A DNA stretch of 64,000 nucleotides, taken from positions 27,813-91,812 of the forward strand of contig JAMPAJ010000002.1 in assembly GCA_023667265.1 (NCBI GenBank), in the 5' to 3' direction. Of the stretch, positions 43,523-51,037 are shown one piece after another. The notes beneath the pieces are model-generated. The model saw only the letters and a program-made list of their open reading frames with translations. It ran no database searches and had not been told where the DNA came from. Position numbers and translations under genes: made by a program. This DNA is from Alistipes sp. (lineage in GTDB: Bacteria; Bacillota; Clostridia; Oscillospirales; Ruminococcaceae). Position 1 is the first letter of the stretch. Each line of letters begins with the position of its first letter.

Positions 43523-43550
43523 TTTACATTTACAAAAATTGTGCTATAAT
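43523..43550 (+). promoter_or_regulatory. Outward-facing promoter inside the inverted-repeat segment
   Basis: TTTACA (43523-43528), 16-base spacer, TATAAT (43545-43550), pointing right, away from the recombinase and out across the right repeat. No plus-strand gene follows. Confidence 0.65.
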
Positions 43551-43603
43551 AATCATATATTATCATTAAATTCGCTCGAAAATTGTCAAAAACCGCCTTC
43601 ATC

Positions 43604-43623
43604 AATTGGCGGAATTGACGAAA
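43604..43623 (-). repeat. Right copy of 20-bp inverted repeat around the tyrosine recombinase
   Basis: Perfect 20/20 inverted match to 42231-42250; identity stops exactly at both ends. The two copies enclose 1.35 kb holding only the recombinase gene and a promoter. Confidence 0.85.
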
Positions 43624-43667
43624 AAAGCACACCATTAAAATTGATGTGCCTGTTTTATATAACGAAA

Positions 43668-43698
43668 ACGGAGTACAGCCTTACCTACCGTACTCCGT
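43668..43698 (-). terminator. Terminator after the Hsp20 gene
   Basis: ACGGAGTA / TACTCCGT, 8-bp stem, then TTTTCGTTAT on the minus strand, 6 bases past the stop. Confidence 0.65.
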
Positions 43699-43703
43699 TT
43701 CTG

Positions 43704-44123
43704 CTATTTTATTTCAATGCGTTTGGTTTTAGGCTGCTCCTTTTCTTTCTTGGGCAAAGACAGCCTTAAAATACCGTTGGTGTATTCCGCGTCGATAGCG
43801 CTTTCATCGATATTCGAAATATCAAAGCTCCTGCAGTATGAGCCGCAGCTTCTTTCTCTGCGGATATACTCTCCGGCGTCGTTTTTCTCATCGTTTTCAA
43901 TTTTATGCTCTGCGCACAAAGTAAGCGTACTGCCGTTAATATCTATCCTGATATCGTTTTTGTCAAAACCGGGCATTTCGCACTCAAGAAGATATCTATT
44001 TCCTTCGTCCCTGATATCTGTCCTGCAGCGACCCGATGCTCCAAATCCTCTGAAAAAATCCTTTTCAAAATCTCTGAACGGATTCCAAATATCGTTTCTT
44101 TCATATGGTGTTAATCCAAACAT
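43704..44123 (-). CDS. Small heat-shock protein, Hsp20/alpha-crystallin family
   Basis: About 139 residues from the ATG at 44123, which has AGGAGGG 8 bases upstream. The alpha-crystallin domain (about 35-128) includes CRTDIRDEGNRYLLECEMPG, the family signature phrase MPGFDKNDIRIDI and the terminal ILRLSLPKKE strand. Such proteins hold unfolding proteins in the cytoplasm. It is the last gene of the relaxase-Ku-ligase-Hsp20 run, 44 bases after the ligase stop, so it may be element cargo. Confidence 0.93.
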   Translation of the reverse strand: MFGLTPYERNDIWNPFRDFEKDFFRGFGASGRCRTDIRDEGNRYLLECEMPGFDKNDIRIDINGSTLTLCAEHKIENDEKNDAGEYIRRERSCGSYCRSFDISNIDESAIDAEYTNGILRLSLPKKEKEQPKTKRIEIK

Positions 44124-44167
44124 AATAAAATCCCTCCTACACTTTATTATTGTATTTTTATAAATCA

Positions 44168-45109
44168 TTATTCGTTACAAGTACATTCTTCCGGCAATTT
44201 ATCTTCTCTAAGCCCTTTAAATACGGGCTGCCGCATACCTCCGCTTTCGGTTTTCATCATGTATTTGACTGTACACACCAGTTCCGATTTTACCCATACA
44301 GCATTTTCATTTCCTTGGGGAACTTCTGAAAACGGACAGCTTGTTCTGTCAAGGAATTTGATTTTCCGGAACGGATCGCCGCCCACTCCCAGAGTAACAT
44401 GACCCTTGTAAACAAGCCGGTTTTTACGGTACTGCCCAAGGATAACGCTGTTCATATTATTTTCTTTGGGAACATAACCGAGAATAACAAAGTCGTCGTC
44501 CTGCATATACTTGATTTTTATCCAGTCCTTTGTACGCTTATCAAAGTAATATTTGCTGTCCTTACGTTTTGCAACGATACCCTCCAATTCCTGCCGTTTT
44601 GCAAGCTCATAAAAAGCCGTACCGTTTTTCTCGATAAATCTTGATATTGCAAATTTACTGTTTTCAAATTTTATTGCTTTCTGCAAAAGTTCCTTTCGCT
44701 CTGTCAACGGCAGATCTGTGACTTGCCTGTCATCGAAATAAATAACGTCGAATGCCGTAAAACAGGTGGGATACTTATTTGCAGCCATATCGATTTTAAC
44801 GGGATTACTCATCATACTGCGTTTCTGAATTTCAAAAAAATCCGGCTTACCGTCCTTTATAACCGCAAGTTCTCCGTCCAGAATACAGCGGACTCTGACA
44901 TTTTTGTAAATCTCGGCAAGCTCCGGTACTTTTGGCAGCATTAAAATATTCCGCTTGTTTTTCAGAATAGTTTTATCATTGTCAAGATATGCGATACATC
45001 GTTCGCCGTCGAGCTTCAGCTCGTAGATATAATCATCGCTGTCAAAGGGTTGCCCCTCCGTACCGATAAGCATAGGCTTGATATTTTTGGTTTTCCAGAT
45101 ATCAGTCAT
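44168..45109 (-). CDS. ligD: ATP-dependent DNA ligase, LigD ligase type
   Basis: A 313-residue stand-alone ligase. Motif I is ELKLDGERCIAY with the nucleotidylated Lys at residue 32; motif III is TCFTAFDVIYF, motif IV LEGIVAKR and motif V WIKIKYM. A C-terminal OB-fold (about 205-310) is present. The polymerase and phosphoesterase domains of larger LigD proteins are absent. With Ku it should seal double-strand breaks by end joining. It overlaps the Ku gene by 8 bases, so the pair is translated together. Confidence 0.94.
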   Translation of the reverse strand: MTDIWKTKNIKPMLIGTEGQPFDSDDYIYELKLDGERCIAYLDNDKTILKNKRNILMLPKVPELAEIYKNVRVRCILDGELAVIKDGKPDFFEIQKRSMMSNPVKIDMAANKYPTCFTAFDVIYFDDRQVTDLPLTERKELLQKAIKFENSKFAISRFIEKNGTAFYELAKRQELEGIVAKRKDSKYYFDKRTKDWIKIKYMQDDDFVILGYVPKENNMNSVILGQYRKNRLVYKGHVTLGVGGDPFRKIKFLDRTSCPFSEVPQGNENAVWVKSELVCTVKYMMKTESGGMRQPVFKGLREDKLPEECTCNE

Positions 45110-45872
45110 TCTTCACGCCTGCCTGTGCAAGACTCTGCTTGAGAGCCTCCATAATGTCGATAACATTGACATTAACATTCGGAGAGGAGACTTTTATATC
45201 CTTGCCTGCGATCTTCCGTTCGATAATTTCACGTAAACGCACCTGATATTCATCCTTGTACAAACTCGGCTCAAAATCCTTGACCATTGTATTTATAAGC
45301 GTTTTCGCCATAGTCAGTTCAGCTTCGCTTACTTCGGGATGCGTTGACTCCTTTGGAGCTTGCTTTACCTCGTCTGCAAAAAACATGGTTTCGATCAATA
45401 TACCATCGTCTGTAGGGATAAGAGCCAGCAGCTTTTCCTTTGTCCCGATGACCGTCTTGGCGATCGCAACCTTGTTTTCGTCTTTCATTGCTTTTCTGAG
45501 AAGTTCAAACGCTTTATCGCCTCCTGCTTCGGGAACTGCATGATATGTCTTATCATAATAAATCGGGCGAATAGAATTTAAATCGGTAAAATGCAGAATA
45601 TGAATTGTCTTATCCTTTTCGGACTTTGCCTTTTCAAAATCCTCGTCCGTCATAATTACAAATTTGTCTTTGTCGTACTCAAAGCCTTTTACGATATCCT
45701 TTGAGGAAATCTCCTTGCCGCATGAAGCGCAGACTTTTTTGTACTTTACTCTGCTGCCGTCCTCTCGGCAAAGCTGATTGAAGTGAATATCGTTATCCTG
45801 CGTTGCCGTATACAATCCAACCGGAATGTGAACCAAGCCAAATGAAACAGCGCCTCTGTGTGATACTGCCAT
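45102..45872 (-). CDS. ku: Ku protein for non-homologous end joining
   Basis: About 256 residues from the ATG at 45872, which lies 6 bases after GGAGGTG. The bacterial Ku core is complete: SHRGAVSFGLVHIPVGLYTA, the ring-forming CREDGSRVKYKKVCASCGKE, FVIMTDEDFEKA and the C-terminal EIIERKIAGKDI. Homodimers thread onto DNA ends and recruit LigD. The gene begins 41 bases after the relaxase stop, which puts an NHEJ set inside a conjugation operon. NHEJ genes are uncommon in this bacterial group. Confidence 0.95.
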   Translation of the reverse strand: MAVSHRGAVSFGLVHIPVGLYTATQDNDIHFNQLCREDGSRVKYKKVCASCGKEISSKDIVKGFEYDKDKFVIMTDEDFEKAKSEKDKTIHILHFTDLNSIRPIYYDKTYHAVPEAGGDKAFELLRKAMKDENKVAIAKTVIGTKEKLLALIPTDDGILIETMFFADEVKQAPKESTHPEVSEAELTMAKTLINTMVKDFEPSLYKDEYQVRLREIIERKIAGKDIKVSSPNVNVNVIDIMEALKQSLAQAGVKND

Positions 45873-45913
45873 TGCTAACACCTCCGTTTTTATTATTGGA
45901 TTTTCATGAGTTG

Positions 45914-47365
45914 TTATTCACTATATGATTGCTCAAAATTCTGCTCCTGCTTAATGCCGAGCGCTTGCTTCTTCTCCTGAATAACTCTTTTCAGCTTGCT
46001 GTCTATCATTTTTCTGCCCGATTGGAACTTGTGATGGTAGTTGTCCTCGATGCATCTGCTAAGATTTATAAACAGGCTGAATACGGTATTTACGAGCATT
46101 TCATTTTCAAACTTCTCGGTGTTATCAATAATACCTTGAGCGTACTCATTTCCTTGTTCAGCAGATAAATTCAGATATATCATAGCCTTTTCTTTATTTT
46201 TTTCCAAATCTTCAGCGCCGAAAAAGTAAAGCCTGCCAAGCTGATAGCCCGACCACATATTCTTATCGGCGGACTTTTCAAAATAAAAAATTGCTTTTTC
46301 AATATCATAATTTTCCTTTTGCAGATATATTTTACCAAGCTTGTAACAAGAAAAAGCATCGCCGCTGTCGGCTTGCTTGACGAGCGTTTCCAAATCCTCC
46401 TGAGTCATAATTTCCGGCGATCCAAATTCAATATCATCATTCGGATATTTCATTTTCATCACGGTCTGAATTATCATATTTTTCACAGACCTGAACTCCT
46501 TGTTATCAACCAAATCCGGAAAATTAACTTTTGCGGACGAGTACACGTCATGCTTTTGCTGTTCCATTTCGCACCACAAATCGTACATCTTCCTGACCGA
46601 TTCGTTATCCGCAAGCCTTGTAAAAATTTCATTGACAGTTTTCTTTACATCCTGTTTCAAATATCCGTATACTTTCTTGCCCTTTGATTCCGCAAGCTGA
46701 GTTCGTAATTTGGCAACAAGATTTATAAGTTCCACATCAAAATTTTGATCCTGTGAAATTTTTTCGGCAAGACTTTTCATCAACTGCTCCGACTCTTTTT
46801 TCAGCAAATTACGCAAGTTTGTCTGCTGCTCGTAGAGGTGGTGAAGTTCATCATAGTAGATATCGTTTGCGAATCCGCTGCGGATTTTTTCAATGCCATG
46901 ATTGGTCAGAAATCCCTCACGTTCATCTTCCGAATAGACGATGATGTGAACGTGAGGATTTGTTTCCTTGTCATGAAATGCAGCGTACCAGCGCATATTT
47001 TTCAAATCTATCTTCTGATTTTTAGCGATGCTCGGAATCTGTCTGAGTACCAGATCACGCCAAGCATTCAGATTATCGTAACCCATTTTCTGAGCGTTGT
47101 CACGTCTTAGTGAAACCACATGAGACCACACATTACCTCTATGATCAGCAATCTCTTTTGCAGTCTTTTCAAGATTTATCGGCTCATCTTTTTCATTGAA
47201 AAGTCCGTGAGAATTCGGACGGTTAGCAAGGTAACCCACGTAATTTTTACGCTCGCTAATAGTATTAATCACTCCCTCACGAGTGGCGATATATTTTACA
47301 TAGTTTTTCAATTTCTTTTTTGAGCTGCTTTTCAAGTAGCGGCTTGTGACAATAATTTTCGGCAT
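45914..47365 (-). CDS. MobP-type relaxase with C-terminal Sel1-like repeats
   Basis: A 483-residue protein. The relaxase domain (about 1-190) has the family opening MPKIIVTSRYLKSSSKKKL, the catalytic region YVKYIATREGV, and the metal-binding HxH motif in HDKETNPHVHIIVYS. It nicks one strand at oriT and leads it to the recipient. The C-terminal half has helical Sel1/TPR-like repeats (CYKLGKIYLQKENYDIEKAI, GYQLGRLYFFGAEDLEKNKE), probably a protein-contact module. It lies 4 bases after the accessory gene and just before Ku. Confidence 0.92.
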   Translation of the reverse strand: MPKIIVTSRYLKSSSKKKLKNYVKYIATREGVINTISERKNYVGYLANRPNSHGLFNEKDEPINLEKTAKEIADHRGNVWSHVVSLRRDNAQKMGYDNLNAWRDLVLRQIPSIAKNQKIDLKNMRWYAAFHDKETNPHVHIIVYSEDEREGFLTNHGIEKIRSGFANDIYYDELHHLYEQQTNLRNLLKKESEQLMKSLAEKISQDQNFDVELINLVAKLRTQLAESKGKKVYGYLKQDVKKTVNEIFTRLADNESVRKMYDLWCEMEQQKHDVYSSAKVNFPDLVDNKEFRSVKNMIIQTVMKMKYPNDDIEFGSPEIMTQEDLETLVKQADSGDAFSCYKLGKIYLQKENYDIEKAIFYFEKSADKNMWSGYQLGRLYFFGAEDLEKNKEKAMIYLNLSAEQGNEYAQGIIDNTEKFENEMLVNTVFSLFINLSRCIEDNYHHKFQSGRKMIDSKLKRVIQEKKQALGIKQEQNFEQSYSE

Positions 47366-47369
47366 TTAA

Positions 47370-47774
47370 TCACTCTTTCTGATACTCCACAGCGTCCTCG
47401 TAATCGATGATACCGTTGATTTTTCTGACCTCTGTCACGCACATGGCATGAAGGCTTTTCAGCGTTTCATCGTCCACGTCGTTCATGGCAGCAGTCATGT
47501 GCGACAGCTTTCCAAGCTCAACTGCGACTTTGAAAATCAATCTTGCAAGCCGCTGCTCAGTACCTTTGATTTGCGCTTTGACCGTTTCCGTAATCATCGG
47601 CGAAATATAGTTCACACTTTTTTCCTCGTCAAGGTAGCCAACATAAAATTTTATCGCCTTTTCAATGAACTCGCTCTGCGACTTGCAGTTGTCGTTTTTG
47701 TAATGAATCTCCACATCTTTCAGCGTTTCGGGATACGCCCACAGCGGAAATTTCACTTTATTCTGAAAACTCAT
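47370..47774 (-). CDS. Relaxosome accessory protein (MobC-like, RHH)
   Basis: A 134-residue protein. The N-terminus (KVKFPLWAYPETLKDVEIHY then KNDNCKSQSEFIEKAIKFYV) has the strand-helix-helix plan of ribbon-helix-helix DNA-binding proteins; the C-terminal half is helical. In this position, directly before a MobP relaxase and behind an oriT-like region, such proteins bind oriT and help the relaxase. Upstream GGAGTTGATGAGAG can serve as ribosome binding site. Confidence 0.82.
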   Translation of the reverse strand: MSFQNKVKFPLWAYPETLKDVEIHYKNDNCKSQSEFIEKAIKFYVGYLDEEKSVNYISPMITETVKAQIKGTEQRLARLIFKVAVELGKLSHMTAAMNDVDDETLKSLHAMCVTEVRKINGIIDYEDAVEYQKE

Positions 47775-48136
47775 TTTACTCTCATCAACTCCTTAAAAAA
47801 TTCCTTATCTACGCTGTTTTCTGCACTTACAACTCCTAAATTCTTAAAAGTCCGATTTTGCAACCCCTTTGCTGAAAACTTCATAAACCTCGCAAAATGG
47901 CGGTCGGCTTTGCCGTCCGCTGTGACTGTATCGGGGCTGCAACCCCGATACTTTAACTAGCAATGAATTCTCACCATTCATTTCTCCCCCAAATCCTCCC
48001 GAAAATCCATTGAACCTCCCATTTTCAAACTCCGCGGCAAACGCCCGAATTTGCCCTTGAACGCTCTCGGAGGGTAGTTATCCCACCCACTCTCCGAAAA
48101 CGCCGCACGAGGGCACACGGTGCAAACTGGGGGAAG
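47775..48136 (-). other. oriT: Probable oriT region
   Basis: A 362-base non-coding gap ahead of the accessory and relaxase genes with dense secondary structure: GCGG-T-CGGC/GCCG-T-CCGC near 47901-47921, a 9-bp hairpin GTATCGGGG/CCCCGATAC (47928-47951), and TCGGAG/CTCCGA enclosing GGGT/ACCC (about 48070-48097), followed by CGCACGAGGGCACACGGTGC, a nic-like tract. None has a T run as a terminator would. Nic site not determined. Confidence 0.6.
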
Positions 48137-48373
48137 TTACTGCTCTGATCGATTTCCTGATTCGATAGGAGCAGTACACTTTGTTTTGCGAGGAGGTTTC
48201 TTTGCCGCCGTCAACTCGATAAATTCACGGACGTTGGACGGCACATATTTCTGATAGAGCTGTTCCGAAAACTTTTCAAGTTCCTCGATCAGCTTCATAT
48301 TTTTCTGCCCCAAGTACATTTCCAGAGCGGTCAATTTTTCCGCTTCTACACTCACCGTAACCGACTTTTTCAT
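48137..48373 (-). CDS. DUF6103 family protein
   Basis: A 78-residue protein (KKSVTVSVEAEKLTALEMYL, KFSEQLYQKYVPSNVREFIE). The sequence fits my recollection of DUF6103, a small family on clostridial conjugative elements. A first strand followed by helices suggests possible DNA binding. Its start overlaps the preceding gene's stop by 4 bases (ATGA). Confidence 0.78.
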   Translation of the reverse strand: MKKSVTVSVEAEKLTALEMYLGQKNMKLIEELEKFSEQLYQKYVPSNVREFIELTAAKKPPRKTKCTAPIESGNRSEQ

Positions 48374-49560
48374 AGGCTCATACCTCCCATTTCCATTTCG
48401 ATATCCTCGTCAAAATCTTCTTCACATTCTTCTTCGAAGTCCTCCACAAGCTGCTGAACAGGCTGAACAGTCAGCGCAGAATACAGCTCCTGACCTCTGC
48501 CTGAAATCGCTCCGTATGACGTAACCTCGCCGCCTGTCTGCGCTAAAATCTTTAAGCTGAAGTCGTACAGATCCATATCCTCAAGCGTTGAAACATCAAA
48601 ATTTGTGGGCAGATTTCTCGACAGATACGACCTGCCAAACTCGTTATAGTCCTGAACAGATCGGTCAAATTCATACTCCGACAGCCTGTCAAGAGCGGTT
48701 GCCGCATCGTATATATCATGAATATTTTCCGTTTCCATAACCGCTTTCAGCTTCACAAAATCATTGTGAGACAGCTCTGAAAGAGACTTTGCAAGGTCGT
48801 TCAGCTTATGAATATTTTCAATTGTAAGCTGATTCTGAGGCAGTTCCGGCAGCGAGGATTCTCTTTTTACACAGGTCATTTTTTCAAAGTCAATGTCCTG
48901 ATTTTTCTCGTCAAAAGGCAGAGACAGCCATTGTGCAGAGTCATAATCGGGAACGCCGTTTTGCTTTATCGGCGCGATCAGCAGACGGAAAAAACATCTT
49001 TCCGGTCTGCCTATTTCGATATTGATATCCGGCGGCTCATAGCCTGAAGTCACGCAGTAATTCTCGCCGATAAACACGCCGCAGTCGCGCTCCTGCATGA
49101 GCTTTCCTACTTTTTCACGATCAAGAAGTTTCAGAATCTTATCGGAACAGCCTTCGAGTTCCGGCAGCATCTCATTCTCAATAACCGTTTCTCCCAATTC
49201 ACGGCAGTTTTGACAGGGATAAACCATCACGGAATCCAAGCCGTAAGTCATCAGCAGTATGCCCTCAAAATCACACTCAGGGTTGGAAACCAACAGGCTT
49301 TTAAACGCCGTCATCTCCGAGGGATCAAGATTTTCAAGCCTTTCTGCAAACAGGTTCAGTTTATAAATATCCGCTGAAAATTTCTTGTCGCATATGCTCA
49401 TCGGCAGTTCCATGTTGTTATATTCCGAAATTTCAAACTGCACTATCGGCTTATCATCGGGGATTTTCAGCTTGTCAAGCGTATCCTGAAGCTCAAAAAC
49501 ATTCATGGGAAATTCCTTTGTCAGCACTGAAAACTGACCGCTTTTTAAATTAATTTTCAT
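48370..49560 (-). CDS. ArdA-like antirestriction domain protein (tentative)
   Basis: A 396-residue acidic protein with GGAGG before its ATG. The N-terminal part (about 1-120) is unfamiliar; the centre has paired beta segments, and the C-terminal third (ENIHKLNDLAKSLSELSHND, then ALDRLSEYEFDRSV and FGRSYLSRN) resembles the C-terminal domain of ArdA-like DNA mimics. Acidic composition (tail EEECEEDFDEDIEMEMG) would suit a DNA mimic. The match is from memory and partial; it may only be a conserved hypothetical of this element family. Confidence 0.55.
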   Translation of the reverse strand: MKINLKSGQFSVLTKEFPMNVFELQDTLDKLKIPDDKPIVQFEISEYNNMELPMSICDKKFSADIYKLNLFAERLENLDPSEMTAFKSLLVSNPECDFEGILLMTYGLDSVMVYPCQNCRELGETVIENEMLPELEGCSDKILKLLDREKVGKLMQERDCGVFIGENYCVTSGYEPPDINIEIGRPERCFFRLLIAPIKQNGVPDYDSAQWLSLPFDEKNQDIDFEKMTCVKRESSLPELPQNQLTIENIHKLNDLAKSLSELSHNDFVKLKAVMETENIHDIYDAATALDRLSEYEFDRSVQDYNEFGRSYLSRNLPTNFDVSTLEDMDLYDFSLKILAQTGGEVTSYGAISGRGQELYSALTVQPVQQLVEDFEEECEEDFDEDIEMEMGGMSL

Positions 49561-49572
49561 TCAATTTTCCTC

Positions 49573-51036
49573 CTATTTTTTAATATAATCGATATACGGA
49601 ATCTGAAGCCAATGCGTCCATTCACGCCCTGCAAGCTGAGTTCTTGTCACGCCTCGGAGGGTGTTCATGGCTTCAATTACCTCGCCGTTGCCGATATAAA
49701 TTCCGATGTGACCGTCCACCCAAACGGCAAGTCCGGGGACTTCGGGGATCGTATCTATCGTGCCTTTGACGGTAGCATTGGCAAACATTGCGTTTGCCCC
49801 AACGTCCATCATGCCGTTAGAACCCACTCTGATCTCGCCGTTTGCTTTATCATACCAACCGTATCCCTTGATCAAGCCAACGCAGTCGGCACAGCGCTTT
49901 CCCATCCAATTCTGACGAATGAAATCCATATAATCCGTGACCTCGCTGCCGAAAACAGCGGCTCTGTCCTGAAGCAAATTCTCCGTCAAAACGTTGCCGT
50001 AAGTGCCGTAAATATACCCCCAGCCGTTTTCGTGAGCCTGAATTGCCCACTGCACAAGCCCCAGATTATTTTTCTTGCTTTCATCATATTCATCGAACTT
50101 GATGGCGGTATTATACGCCGATCCGCTGATGGAACTCCACGAATTCCATGCGCCGTCAACAACCTTTTCCTTAGTAACACAGCCTGATTCTTTCGATGCA
50201 AAAATCACTTCGCCGTTACCAATATACACTCCAAAATCAGTACCGTCGGACAGGATAGTTCCTGCCTCATCGGGCATTTTGTCAAGACCGCCTTTGGAGG
50301 TAAAGTGCAGACTGCTCGGTTCGCTGTTGAATACTTTTTGCTCCGGATCATACTTGAGATACCCCAATATCAAGCCTGCGCTGTCACTATATCTGATTCG
50401 GTCTGACTCGTCCCTATCGCCGAAAGCACCGTCCTTGTAACCCCAGCCTGCAAGGTACGCATTCTCTGCCCAAGCCGCAAGATCGGCAGCATTTTTACTT
50501 TTGGAATCTGCAAACATATACTGATTCATCGTGGAGTTCATGATCCATGTGTAGCTTTTCATAAACTCATTGTAGTCTATTTTCAGACTGTAAGCAGAGT
50601 TTATTGCGTTGATTAGAGCCTTATCGTCTGCCGAATTTTTGAACAAATCGGCATAAGACTGCGCATTGAAATTCTGCGCATTTTCCAAAAAAGACAGGTA
50701 TATTAGCTGCGCTTTTATGGTCTGATTTCTGATTTCCGCCGCCGTCATAGCGTCCTCGATAGCCTGTCCTTGATTCTGCAAATTTGCAAGCTGCGTCTGC
50801 TGATCGCTGCTCAGATTTTGTATAAAAGCCGCCTCATTAAACAGACTTTTGTCTATCTGAGGCGGCTCGATTTCCATGTTTCCAAGGCTCGCAATCACCA
50901 CAACAGGAAGACAAAGCAGTCCCAAAAATCCGCAGACGATACTGCCGATTACCACAAAAGCCTTGCCCCGAAGCTCCTTGTCGCTGAGAATATATGCGGC
51001 TATTTTTTTCAACGCCGCCGCAACTGCTGCCGACAT
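49573..51036 (-). CDS. Membrane-bound peptidoglycan hydrolase with two NlpC/P60-like domains
   Basis: A 487-residue protein. One membrane helix (about 27-50) anchors it; a helical stretch follows (about 65-190). Two NlpC/P60-like repeats come next. In the second the Cys-His pair is intact (KRCADCVGLIKGYGW, then GHIGIYIGNGEVIEA). In the first, the equivalent Cys is Ser (YSDSAGLILGYLKY), so that copy is probably inactive or only binds substrate. It likely opens the wall for the transfer channel, like VirB1-type proteins. It ends 12 bases before the ArdA-like gene. Confidence 0.88.
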   Translation of the reverse strand: MSAAVAAALKKIAAYILSDKELRGKAFVVIGSIVCGFLGLLCLPVVVIASLGNMEIEPPQIDKSLFNEAAFIQNLSSDQQTQLANLQNQGQAIEDAMTAAEIRNQTIKAQLIYLSFLENAQNFNAQSYADLFKNSADDKALINAINSAYSLKIDYNEFMKSYTWIMNSTMNQYMFADSKSKNAADLAAWAENAYLAGWGYKDGAFGDRDESDRIRYSDSAGLILGYLKYDPEQKVFNSEPSSLHFTSKGGLDKMPDEAGTILSDGTDFGVYIGNGEVIFASKESGCVTKEKVVDGAWNSWSSISGSAYNTAIKFDEYDESKKNNLGLVQWAIQAHENGWGYIYGTYGNVLTENLLQDRAAVFGSEVTDYMDFIRQNWMGKRCADCVGLIKGYGWYDKANGEIRVGSNGMMDVGANAMFANATVKGTIDTIPEVPGLAVWVDGHIGIYIGNGEVIEAMNTLRGVTRTQLAGREWTHWLQIPYIDYIKK

Positions 51037-51037
51037 T

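Noticed and set aside
47928-47951. GTATCGGGG/CCCCGATAC hairpin as a terminator
   Set aside because: No T run on either side; it fits better as part of an oriT.
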